NCBI RefSeq assembly: GCF_027744825.2
Contig: NW_026527055.1
Span: 558,001 to 622,000 of the forward strand
Length of the DNA: 64,000 bases
Reading direction: 5' to 3'
From: Synchiropus splendidus
Lineage: Eukaryota > Chordata > Actinopteri > Syngnathiformes > Callionymidae
The position numbers and the translations under genes were made by a program. Below are positions 36,842 through 49,063 of the stretch, one piece after another; the first letter of the stretch is position 1, and each line of letters starts with the position of its first letter. Below the pieces are notes generated by a model, which saw only the letters and a program-made list of their open reading frames with translations, was not told the origin of the DNA and did not search any database.

Positions 36842-38909
36842 CTTTCTAGTAGTTGCACATCAAATCTAAACCGTCTGAAGTGTTTTTCCAAAGTTATCAA
36901 CACTTTTATGTTTGGCGTTCCGAAACCCACCTTATCTCAGGCTGAAAAGCGTTTTTGTGCATTGTGCCATAACTTTTCAGGGAAGCTTCAGAACATGAAA
37001 TTTTAACCTCCCACTATAGCAGAAAGGGTCTTTCTAGTAGGTGCACATCAAATCTAAGCTGTCTGAAGTGTTTTTCGAAAGTTATCAACACTTTTATGTT
37101 TGGCGTTCCGAAACCCACCTTATCTCAGGCTGAAAAGCGTTTTTGTGCATTGTGCCATAACTTTTCAGGAAAGCTTCAGAACATGAAATTTTAACCTCCC
37201 ACTATAGCAGAAAGGGTCTTTCTAGTAGTTGCACATCAAATCTAAACTGTCTGAAGTGTTTTTCCAAAGTTATCAACAATTTTATGTTTGGCGTTCCGAA
37301 ACCCACCTTATCTCAGGCTGAAAAGCGTTTTTGTGCATTGTGCCATAACTTTTCAGGGAAGCTTCAGAACATGAAATTTTAACCTCCCACTATAGCAGAA
37401 AGGGTCTTTCTAGTAGGTGCACATCAAATCTAAGCTGTCTGAAGTGTTTTTCGAAAGTTATCAACACTTTTATGTTTGGCGTTCCGAAACCCACCTTATC
37501 TCAAGCTGAAAAGCGTTTTTTTGCATTGTGCCATAACTTTTCAGGGAAGCTTCAGAACATGAAATTTTAACCTCCCACTATAGCAGAAAGGGTCTTTCTA
37601 GTAGTTGCACATCAAATCTAAACTGTCTGAAGTGTTTTTCCAAAGTTATCAACACTTTTATTTTTGGCGTTCCGAAACCCACCTTATCTCAGGCTGAAAA
37701 GCGTTTTTGTGCATTGTGCCATAACTTTTCAGGGAAGCTTCAGAACATGAAATTTTAACCTCCCACTATAGCAGAAAGCGTCTTTCTAGTAGTTGCACAT
37801 CAAATCTAAACTGTCTGAAGTGTTTTTCCAAAGTTATTAACACTTTTATGTTTGGCGTTCCGAAACCCACCTTATCTCAGGCTGAAAAGCGTTTTTGTGC
37901 ATTGTGCCATAACTTTTCAGGGAAGCTTCAGAACGTGAAATTTTAACCTCCCACTATAGCAGAAAGGGTCTTTCTAGTAGTTGCACATCAAATCTAAACC
38001 GTCTGAAGTGTTTTTCCAAAGTTATCAACACTTTTATGTTTGGCGTTCCGAAACCCACCTTATCTCAGGCTGAAAAGCGTTTTTGTGCATTGTGCCATAA
38101 CTTTTCAGGGAAGCTTCAGAACATGAAATTTTAACCTCCCACTATAGCAGAAAGGGTCTTTCTAGTAGGTGCACATCAAATCTAAGCTGTCTGAAGTGTT
38201 TTTCGAAAGTTATCAACACTTTTATGTTTGGCGTTCCGAAACCCACCTTATCTCAGGCTGAAAAGCGTTTTTGTGCATTGTGCCATAACTTTTCAGGAAA
38301 GCTTCAGAACATGAAATTTTAACCTCCCACTATAGCAGAAAGGGTCTTTCTAGTAGTTGCACATCAAATCTAAACTGTCTGAAGTGTTTTTCCAAAGTTA
38401 TCAACAATTTTATGTTTGGCGTTCCGAAACCCACCTTATCTCAGGCTGAAAAGCGTTTTTGTGCATTGTGCCATAACTTTTCAGGGAAGCTTCAGAACAT
38501 GAAATTTTAACCTCCCACTATAGCAGAAAGGGTCTTTCTAGTAGGTGCACATCAAATCTAAGCTGTCTGAAGTGTTTTTCGAAAGTTATCAACACTTTTA
38601 TGTTTGGCGTTCCGAAACCCACCTTATCTCAAGCTGAAAAGCGTTTTTGTGCATTGTGCCATAACTTTTCAGGGAAGCTTCAGAACATGAAATTTTAACC
38701 TCCCACTATAGCAGAAAGGGTCTTTCTAGTAGTTGCACATCAAATCTAAACTGTCTGAAGTGTTTTTCCAAAGTTATTAACACTTTTATTTTTGGCGTTC
38801 CGAAACCCACCTTATCTCAGGCTGAAAAGCGTTTTTGTGCATTGTGCCATAACTTTTCAGGGAAGCTTCAGAACATGAAATTTTAACCTCCCACTATAGC
38901 AGAAAGGGT
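36842..38909 (+). repeat. 6-unit-period duplication, 1128 bp offset
   Basis: First series from 36842 is E-B-E-B-E-D; second from 37970 is E-B-E-B-D. Marks 1128 bases apart: aaaccg (36871, 37999), caggaaagc in a B unit (37030, 38158), caacaatttt (37279, 38407), ctcaagctg (37406, 38534) and atttttgg (37594, 38722). The atttttgg unit is type E in the first series and D in the second, so C57/T57 has changed in one of them. Private: tttttttgc near 37516, gaaagcgtc and gaacgtg in the first series. Confidence 0.87.
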
Positions 38910-41544
38910 CTTTCTAGTAGTTGCACATCAAATCTAAACTGTCTGAAGTGTTTTTCCAAAGTTATCAACACTTTTATGTTTGGCGTTCCGAAACCCACCT
39001 TATCTCAGGCTGAAAAGCGTTTTTACGCATTGTGCCATAACTTTTCAGGGAAGCTTCAGAACATGAAATTTTAACCTCCCACTATAGCAGATAGGGTCTT
39101 TCTAGTAGGTGCACATCAAATCTAAGCTGTCTGAACTGTTTTTCGAAAGTTATCAACACTTTTATGTTTGGCGTTCCGAAATCCACCTTATCTCAGGCTG
39201 AAAAGCGTTTTTGTGCATTGTGCCATAACTTTTCAGGGAAGCTTCAGAACATGAAATTTTAACCTCCCACTATAGCAGAAAGGGTCTTTCTAGTAGTTGC
39301 ACATCAAATCTAAGCTGTCTGAAGTGTTTTTCAAAAGTTATCAACACTTTTATGTTTGGCGTTCCAAACCCACCTTATCTCAGGCTGAAAAGCGTTTTTG
39401 TGCATTGTGCCATAACTTTTCAGGAAAGCTTCAGAACATGAAATTTTAACCTCCCACTATAGCAGAAAGGGTCTTTCTAGTAGTTGCACATCAAATCTAA
39501 ACTGTCTGAAGTGTTTTTCCAAAGTTATCAACACTTTTATGTTTGGCGTTCCGAAACCCACCTTATCTCAGGCTGAAAAGCGTTTTTACGCATTGTGCCA
39601 TAACTTTTCAGGGAAGCTTCAGAACATGAAATTTTAACCTCCCACTATAGCAGAAAGGGTCTTTCTAGTAGGTGCACATCAAATCTAAGCTGTCTGAAGT
39701 GTTTTTCGAAAGTTATCAACACTTTTATGTTTGGCGTTCCGAAACCCACCTTATCTCAGGCTGAAAAGCGTTTTTGTGCATTGTGGCATAACTTTTCAGG
39801 GAAGCTTCAGAACATGAAATTTTAACCTCCCACTATAGCAGAAAGGGTCCTTCTAGTAGTTGCACATCAAATCTAAACTGTCTGAAGTGTTTTTCCAAAG
39901 TTATTAACACTTTTATGTTTGGCGTTCCGAAACCCACCTTATCTCAGGCTGAAAAGCGTTTTTGTGCATTGTGCCATAACTTTTCAGGGAAGCTTCAGAA
40001 CATGAAATTTTAACCTCCCACTATAGCAGAAAGGGTCTTTCTAGTAGTTGCACATCAAATCTAAACTGTCTGAAGTGTTTTTCCAAAGTTATTAACACTT
40101 TTATGTTTGGCGTTCCGAAACCCACCTTATCTCAGGCTGAAAAGCGTTTTTGTGAATTGTGCCATAACTTTTCAGGGAAGCTTCAGAACATGAAATTTTA
40201 ACCTCCCACTATAGCAGAAAGGGTCTTTCTAGTAGTTGCACATCAAATCTAAACTGTTTGAAGTGTTTTTCCAAAGTTATCAACACTTTTATGTTTGGCG
40301 TTCCGAAACCCACCTTATATCAGGCTGAAAAGCGTTTTTACGCATTGTGCCATAACTTTTCAGGGAAGCTTCAGAACATGAAATTTTAACCTCCCACTAT
40401 AGCAGATAGGGTCTTTCTAGTAGGTGCACATCAAATCTAAGCTGTCTGAAGTGTTTTTCGAAAGTTATCAACACTTTTATGTTTGGCGTTCCGAAACCCA
40501 CCTTATCTCAGGCTGAAAAGCGTTTTTGTGCATTGTGCCATAACTTTTCAGGGAAGCTTCAGAACATGAAATTTTAATCTCCCACTATAGCAGAAAGGGT
40601 CTTTCTAGTAGTTGCACATCAAATCTTAGCTGTCTGAAGTGTTTTTCAAAAGTTATCAACACTTTTATGTTTGGCGTTCCAAACCCACCTTATCTCAGGC
40701 TGAAAAGCGTTTTTGTGCATTGTGCCATAACTTTTCAGGAAAGCTTCAGAACATGAAATTTTAACCTCCCACTATAGCAGAAAGGGTCTTTCTAGTAGTT
40801 GCACATCAAATCTAAACTGTCTGAAGTGTTTTTCCAAAGTTATCAACACTTTTATGTTTGGCGTTCCGAAACCCACCTTATCTCAGGCTGAAAAGCGTTT
40901 TTACGCATTGTGCCATAACTTTTCAGGGAAGCTTCAGAACATGAAATTTTAACCTCCCACTATAGCAGAAAGGGTCTTTCTAGTAGGTGCACATCAAATC
41001 TAAGCTGTCTGAAGTGTTTTTCGAAAGTTATCAACACTTTTATGTTTGGCGTTCCGAAACCCACCTTATCTCAGGCTGAAAAGCGTTTTTGTGCATTGTG
41101 GCATAACTTTTCAGGGAAGCTTCAGAACATGAAATTTTAACCTCCCACTATAGCAGAAAGGGTCTTTCTAGTAGTTGCACATCAAATCTAAACTGTCTGA
41201 AGTGTTTTTCCAAAGTTATTAACACTTTTATGTTTGGCGTTCCGAAACCCACCTTATCTCAGGCTGAAAAGCGTTTTTGTGCATTGTGCCATAACTTTTC
41301 AGGGAAGCTTCAGAACATGAAATTTTAACCTCCCACTATAGCAGAAAGGGTCTTTCTAGTAGTTGCACATCAAATCTAAACTGTCTGAAGTGTTTTTCCA
41401 AAGTTATTAACACTTTTATGTTTGGCGTTCCGAAACCCACCTTATCTCAGGCTGAAAAGCGTTTTTGTGCATTGTGCCATAACTTTTCAGGGAAGCTTCA
41501 GAACATGAAATTTAATTTTAACCTCCCACTATAGCAGAAAGGGT
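38910..41544 (+). repeat. 7-unit tandem duplication, 1315 + 1320 bp
   Basis: Copies 38910-40224 and 40225-41544 both read A-B-C-A-B-D-D. Shared marks 1315 bases apart: gatagg, the ccaaaccc deletion (39364, 40679) and gtggcata in the second B unit. Copy 1 alone has gaaatcc, ctgaactg and gtgaatt; copy 2 alone has ctgtttg, ttatatc, aaatctt and a five-base insertion near 41512. The A-B-C-A-B core matches the 7-unit block at 32521, shifted in phase. Confidence 0.88.
41352..41544 (+). repeat. 193-bp D monomer with five-base insertion
   Basis: The segment gaaattttaacc reads gaaatttaattttaacc near 41510-41520, five bases longer, consistent with a short slip duplication in the A/T-rich stretch at unit 156-164. 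The related unit at 46244 and the sister unit at 40037 lack it, so it arose after those duplications. It is the only indel in the window longer than one base. Confidence 0.9.
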
Positions 41545-44500
41545 CTTTCTAGTAGTTGCACATCAAATCTAAACTGTCTGAAGTGTTTTTCCAAAGTTAT
41601 CAACACTTTTATGTTTGGCGTTCCGAAACCCACCTTATCTCAGGCTGAAAAGCGTTTTTACGCATTGTGCCATATCTTTTCAGGGAAGCTTCAGAACATG
41701 AAATTTTAACCTCCCACTATAGCAGAAAGGGTCTTTCTAGTAGTTGCACATCAAATCTAAACTGTCTGAAGTGTTTTTCCAAAGTTATTAACACTTTTAT
41801 GTTTGGCGTTCCGAAACCCACCTTATCTCAGGCTGAAAAGCGTTTTTGTGCATTGTGCCATAACTTTTCAGGGAAGCTTCAGAACATGAAATTTTAACCT
41901 CCCACTATAGCAGAAAGGGTCTTTCTCGTAGGTGCACATCAAATCTAAGCTGTCTGAAGTGTTTTTCGAAAGTTATCAACACTTTTATGTTTGGCGTTCC
42001 GAAACCCACCTTATCTCAGGCTGAAAAGCGTTTTTGTGCATTGTGCCATAACTTTTCAGGGAAGCTTCAGAACATGAAATTTTAACCTCCCACTATAGCA
42101 GAAAGGGTCTGTCTAGTAGTTGCACATCAAATCTAAACTGTCTGAAGTGTTTTTCCAAAGTTATTAACACTTTTATGTTTGGCGTTCCGAAACCCACCTT
42201 ATCTCAGGCTGAAAAGCGTTTTTGTGCATTGTGCCATAACTTTTCAGGGAAGCTTCAGAACATGACATTTTTACCTCCCACTATAGCAGAAAGGGTCTTT
42301 CTAGTAGTTGCACATCAAATCTAAACTGTCTGAAGTGTTTTTCCAAAGTTATTAACACTTTTATGTTTGGCGTTCCGAAACCCACCTTATCTCAGGCTGA
42401 AAAGCGTTTTTGTGCATTGTGCCATAACTTTTCAGGGAAGCTTCAGAACATGAAATTTTAACCTCCCACTATAGCAGAAAGGGTCTTTCTAGTAGTTGCA
42501 CATCAAATCTAAACTGTCTGAAGTGTTTTTCCAAAGTTATCAACACTTTTATGTTTGGCGTTCCGAAACCCACCTTATCTCAGGCTGAAAAGCGTTTTTA
42601 CGCATTGTGCCATAACTTTTCAGGGAAACTTCAGAACATGAAATTTTAACCTCCCACTATAGCAGAAAGGGTCTTTCTAGTAGGTGCACATCAAATCTAA
42701 GCTGTCTGAAGTGTTTTTCGAAAGTTATCAACACTTTTATGTTTGGCGTTCCGAAACCCACCTTATCTCAGGCTGGAAAGCGTTTTTGTGCATTGTGCCA
42801 TAACTTTTCAGGGAAGCTTCAGAACATGAAATTTTAACCTCCCACTATAGCAGAAAGGGTCTTTCTAGTAGTTGCACATCAAATCTAAACTGTCTGAAAT
42901 GTTTTTCCAAAGTTATTAACACTTTTATGTTTGGCGTTCCGAAACCCACCTTATCTCAGGCTGAAAAGCGTTTTTGTGAATTGTGCCATAACTTTTCAGG
43001 GAAGCTTCAGAACATGAAATTTTAACCTCCCACTATAGCAGAAAGGGTCTTTCTAGTAGTTGCACATCAAATCTAAACTGTCTGAAGTGTTTTTCCAAAG
43101 TTATCAACACTTTTATGTTTGGCGTTCCGAAACCCACCTTATCTCAGGCTGAAAAGCGTTTTTGTGCATTGTGCCATAACTTTTCAGGGAAGCTTCAGAA
43201 CATGAAATTTTAACATCCCACTATAGCAGAAAGGGTCTTTCTAGTAGTTGCACATCAAATCTAAACTGTCTGAAGTGTTTTTCCAAAGTTATCAACACTT
43301 TTATGTTTGGCGTTCCGAAACCCACCTTATCTCAGGCTGAAAAGCGTTTTTACGCATTGTGCCATAACTTTTCAGGGAAGCTTCAGAACATGAAATTTTA
43401 ACCTCCCACTATAGCAGATAGGGTCTTTCTAGTAGGTGCACATCAAATCTAAGCTGTCTGAAGTGTTTTTCGAAAGTTATCAACACTTTTATGTTTGGCG
43501 TTCCGAAACCCACCTTATCTCAGGCTGAAAAGCGTTTTTGTGCATTGTGCCAAAACTTTTCAGGGAAGCTTCAGAACATGAAATTTTAACCTCCCACTAT
43601 AGCAGAAAGGGTCCTTCTAGTAGTTGCACATCAAATCTAAGCTGTCTGAAGTGTTTTTCAAAAGTTATCAACACTTTTATGTTTGGCGTTCCAAACCCAC
43701 CTTATCTCAGGCTGAAAAGCGTTTTTGTGCATTGTGCCATAACTTTTCAGGAAAGCTTCAGAACATGAAATTTTAACCTCCCACTATAGCAGAAAGGGTC
43801 TTTCTAGTAGTTGCACATTAAATCTAAACTGTCTGAAGTGTTTTTCCAAAGTTATCAACACTTTTATGTTTGGCGTTCCGAAACCCACCTTATCTCAGGC
43901 TGAAAAGCGTTTTTACGCATTGTGCCATAACTTTTCAGGGAAGCTTCAGAACATGAAATTTTAACCTCCCACTATAGCAGAAAGGGTCTTTCTAGTAGTT
44001 GCACATCAAATCTAAACTGTCTGAAGTGTTTTTCCAAAGTTATTAACACTTTTATGTTTGGCGTTCCGAAACCCACCTTATCTCAGGCTGAAAAGCGTTT
44101 TTGTGCATTGTGCCATAACTTTTCAGGGAAGCTTCAGAACATGAAATTTTAACCTCCCACTATAGCAGAAAGGGTCTTTCTAGTAGTTGCACATCAAATC
44201 TAAACTGTCTGAAGTGTTTTTCCAAAGTTATTAACACTTTTATGTTTGGCGTTCCGAAACCCACCTTATCTCAGGCTGAAAAGCGTTTTTGTGCATTGTG
44301 CCATAACTTTTCAGGGAAGCTTCAGAACATGACATTTTTACCTCCCACTATAGCAGAAAGGGTCTTTCTAGTAGTTGCACATCAAATCTAAACTGTCTGA
44401 AGTGTTTTTCCAAAGTTATTAACACTTTTATGTTTGGCGTTCCGAAACCCACCTTATCTCAGGCTGAAAAGCGTTTTTGTGCATTGTGCCCTAACTTTTC

Positions 44501-47500
44501 AGGGAAGCTTCAGAACATGAAATTTCAACCTCCCACTATAGCAGAAAGGGTCTTTCTAGTAGTTGCACATCAAATCTAAACTGTCTGAAGTGTTTTTCCA
44601 AAGTTATCAACACTTTTATGTTTGGCGTTCCGAAACCCACCTTATCTCAGGCTGAAAAGCGTTTTTACGCATTGTGCCATAACTTTTCAGGGAAGCTTCA
44701 GAACATGAAATTTTAACCTCCCACTATAGCAGAAAGGGTCTTTCTAGTAGGTGCACATCAAATCTAAGCTGTCTGAAGTGTTTTTCGAAAGTTATCAACA
44801 CTTTTATGTTTGGCGTTCCGAAACCCACCTTATCTCAGGCTGAAAAGCGTTTTTGGGCATTGTGCCATAACTTTTCAGGGAAGCTTCAGAACATGAAATT
44901 TTAACCTCCCACTATAGCAGAAAGGGTCTTTCTAGTAGTTGCACATCAAATATAAACTGTCTGAAGTGTTTTTCCAAAGTTATTAACACTTTTATGTTTG
45001 GCGTTCAGAAACCCACCTTATCTCAGGCTGAAAAGCGTTTTTGTGCATTGTGCCATAACTTTTCAGGGAAGCTTCAGAACATGAAATTTTAACCTCCCAC
45101 TATAGCAGAAAGGGTCTTTCTAGTAGTTGCACATCAAATCTAAACTGTCTGAAGTGTTTTTCCAAAGTTATTAACACTGTTATGTTTGGCGTTCCGAAAC
45201 CCACCTTATCTCAGGCTGAAAAGCGTTTTTGTGCATTGTGCCATAACTTTTCAGGGAAGCTTCAGAATATGAAATTTTAACCTCCCACTATAGCAGAAAG
45301 GGTCTTTCTAGTAGTTGCACATCAAATCTAAACTGTCTGAAGTGTTTTTCCAAAGTTATTAACACTTTTATGTTTGGCGTTCCGAAACCCACCTTATCTC
45401 AGGCTGAAAAGCGTTTTTGTGCATTGTGCCATAACTTTTCAGGGAAGCTTCAGAACATGAAATTTTAACCTCCCACTATAGCAGAAAGGGTCTTTCTAGT
45501 AGGTGCACATCAAATCTAAGCTGTCTGAAGTGTTTTTCGAACGTTATCAACACTTTTATGTTTGGCGTTCCGAAACCCACCTTATCTCAGGCTGAAAAGC
45601 GTTTTTGTGCATTGTGCCATAACTTTTCAGGGAAGCTTCAGAACATGAAATTTTAACCTCCCACTATAGCAGAAAGGGTCTTTCTAGTAGTTGCACATCA
45701 AATCTAAACTGTCTGAAGTGTTTTTCCAAAGTTATCAACACTTTTATGTTTGGCGTTCCGAAACCCACCTTATCTCAGGCTGAAAAGCGTTTTTACGCAT
45801 TGTGCCATAACTTTTCAGGGAAGCTTCAGAACATGAAATTTTAACCTCCCACTATAGCAGAAAGGGTCTTTCTAGTAGGTGCACATCAAATCTAAGCTGT
45901 CTGAAGTGTTTTTCGAAAGTTATCAACACATTTATGTTTGGCGTTCCGAAACCCACCTTATCTCAGGCTGAAAAGCGTTTTTGTGCATTGTGGCATAACT
46001 TTTCAGGGAAGCTTCAGAACATGAAATTTTAACCTCCCACTATAGCAGAAAGGGTCTTTCTAGTAGTTGCACATCAAATCTAAACTGTCTGAAGTGTTTT
46101 TCCAAAGTTATTAACACTTCTATGATTGGCGTTCCGAAACCCACCTTATCTCAGGCTGAAAAGCGTTTTTGTGCATTGTGCCATAACTTTTCAGGGAAGC
46201 TTCAGAACATGAAATTTTAACCTCCCACTATAGCAGAAAGGGTCTTTCTAGTAGTTGCACATCAAATCTAAACTGTCTGAAGTGTTTTTCCAAAGTTATT
46301 AACACTTTTATGTTTGGCGTTCCGAAACCCACCTTATCTCAGGCTGAAAAGCGTTTTTGTGCATTGTGCCACAACTTTTCAGGGAAGCTTCAGAACATGA
46401 AATTTTAACCTCCCACTATAGCAGAAAGGGTCATTCTAGTAGTTGCACATCAAATCTAAACTGTCTGAAGTGTTTTTCCAAAGTTATCAACACTTTTATG
46501 TTTGGCGTTCCGAAACCCACCTTATCTCAGGCTGAAAAGCGTTTTTACGCATTGTGCCATATCTTTTCAGGGAAGCTTCAGAACATGAAATTTTAACCTC
46601 CCACTATAGCAGAAAGGGTCTTTCTAGTAGTTGCACATCAAATCTAAACTGTCTGAAGTGTTTTTCCAAAGTTATTAACACTTTTATCTTTGGCGTTCCG
46701 AAACCCACCTTATCTCAGGCTGAAAAGCGTTTTTGTGCATTGTGCCATAACTTTTCAGGGAAGCTTCAGAACATGAAATTTTAACCTCCCACTATAGCAG
46801 AAAGGGTCTTTCTAGTAGTTGCACATCAAATCTAAACTGTCTGAAGTGTTTTTCCAAAGTTATCAACACTTTTATGTTTGGCGTTCCGAAACCCACCTTA
46901 TCTCAGGCTGAAAAGCGTTTTTACGCATTGTGCCATAACTTTTCAGGGAAGCTTCAGAACATGAAATTTTAACCTCCCACTATAGCAGAAAGGGTCTTTC
47001 TAGTAGGTGCACATCAAATCTAAGCTGTCTGAAGTGTTTTTCGAAAGTTATCAACACTTTTATGTTTGGCGTTCCGAAACCCACCTTATCTCAGGCTGAA
47101 AAGCGTTTTTGTGCATTGTGCCATAACTTTTCAGGGAAGCTTCAGGACATGAAATTTTAACCTCCCACTATAGCAGAAAGGGTCTTTCTAGTAGTTGCAC
47201 ATCAAATCTAAACTGTCTGAAGTGTTTTTCCAAAGTTATTAACACTTTTATGTTTGGCGTTCAGAAACCCACCTTATCTCAGGCTGAAAAGCGTTTTTGT
47301 GCATTGTGCCATAACTTTTCAGGGAAGCTTCAGAACATGAAATTTTAACCTCCCACTATAGCAGAAAGGGTCTTTCTAGTAGTTGCACATCAAATCTAAA
47401 CTGTCTGAAGTGTTTTTCCAAAGTTATCAACACTTTTATGTTTGGCGTTCCGAAACCCACCTTATCTCAGGCTGAAAAGCGTTTTTACGCATTGTGCCAT

Positions 47501-49063
47501 AACTTTTCAGGGAAGCTTCAGAACATGAAATTTTAACCTCCCACTATAGCAGAAAGGGTCTTTCTAGTAGGTGCACATCAAATCTAAGCTGTCTGAAGTG
47601 TTTTTCGAAAGTTATCAACACTTTTATGTTTGGCGTTCCGAAACCCACCTTATCTCAGGCTGAAAAGCGTTTTTGTGCATTGTGCCATAACTTTTCAGGG
47701 AAGCTTCAGAACATGAAATTTTAACCTCCCACTATAGCAGAAAGGGTCTTTCTAGTAGTTGCACATCAAATCTAAACGGTCTGAAGTGTTTTTCCAAAGT
47801 TATTAACACTTTTATGTTTGGCGTTCCGAAACCCACCTTATCTCAGGCTGAAAAGCGTTTTTGTGCATTGTGCCATAACTTTTCAGGGAAGCTTCAGAAC
47901 ATGAAATTTTAACCTCCCACTATAGCAGAAAGGGTCTTTCTAGTAGGTGCACATCAAATCTAAGCTGTCTGAAGTGTTTTTCGAAAATTATCAACACTTT
48001 TATGTTTGGCGTTCCGAAACCCACCTTATCTCAGGCTGAAAAGCGTTTTTGTGCATTGTGCCATAACTTTTCAGGGAAGCTTCAGAACATGAAATTTTAA
48101 CCTCCCACTATAGCAGAAAGGGTCTTTCTAGTAGTTGCACATCAAATCTAAGCTGTCTGAAGTGTTTTTCAAAAGTTATCAACACTTTTATGTTTGGCGT
48201 TCCGAAACCCACCTTATCTCAGGCTGAAAAGCGTTTTTACGCATTGTGCCATAACTTTTCAGGGAAGCTTCAGAACATGAAATTTTAACCTCCCACTATA
48301 GCAGAAAGGGTCTTTCTAGTAGGTGCACATCAAATCTAAGCTGTCTGAAGTGTTTTTCGAAAGTTATCAACACTTTTATGTTTGGCGTTCCGAAACCCAC
48401 CTTATCTCAGGCTGAAAAGCGTTTTTGTGCATTGTGCCATAACTTTTCAGGGAAGCTTCAGAACATGAAATTTTAACCTCCCACTATAGCAGAAAGGGTC
48501 TTTCTAGTAGTTGCACATCAAATCTAAACTGTCTGAAGTGTTTTTCCAAAGTTATTAACACTTTTATGTTTGGCGTTCCGAAACCCACCTTATCTCAGGC
48601 TGAAAAGCGTTTTTGTGCATTGTGCCATAACTTTTCAGGGAAGCTTCAGAACATGAAATTTTAACCTCCCACTATAGCAGAAAGGGTCTTTCTAGTAGGT
48701 GCACATTAAATCTAAGCTGTCTGAAGTGTTTTTCGAAAGTTATCAACACTTTTATGTTTGGCGTTCCGAAACCCACCTTATCTCAGGCTGAAAAGCGTTT
48801 TTGTGCATTGTGCCATAACTTTTCAGGGAAGCTTCAGACCATGAAATTTTAACCTCCCACTATAGCAGAAAGGGTCTTTCTAGTAGTTGCACATCAAATC
48901 TAAACTGTCTGAAGTGTTTTTCCAAAGTTATTAACACTTTTATGTTTGGCGTTCCGAAACCCACCTTATCTCAGGCTGAAAAGCGTTTTTGTGCATTGTG
49001 CCATAACTTTTCAGGGAAGCTTCAGAACATGAAATTTTTACCTCCCACTATAGCAGAAAGGGT
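41545..49063 (+). repeat. Array segment of mixed type order (40 units)
   Basis: Type order: A-D-B-D-D-A-B-D-E-A-B-C-A-D-D-D-A-B-D-D-D-B-A-B-D-D, then A-D-A-B-D-A-B-D-B-X-B-D-B-D. The block A, B with gtggcata, D, D, A with catatctttt, D at 40788-41920 is repeated at 45680-46807; the offset is 4892 before the five-base insertion of 41512 and 4887 after it. The X unit at 48124 is C-like with ACGCA. gacattttta marks two D units (42109, 44176) eleven units apart. No gene or element is present. Confidence 0.84.

Noticed and set aside
41352..41544. Target-site duplication of an inserted element at the five-base insertion
   Set aside because: Nothing is inserted between the repeated bases. A slip in an A/T-rich stretch explains it.
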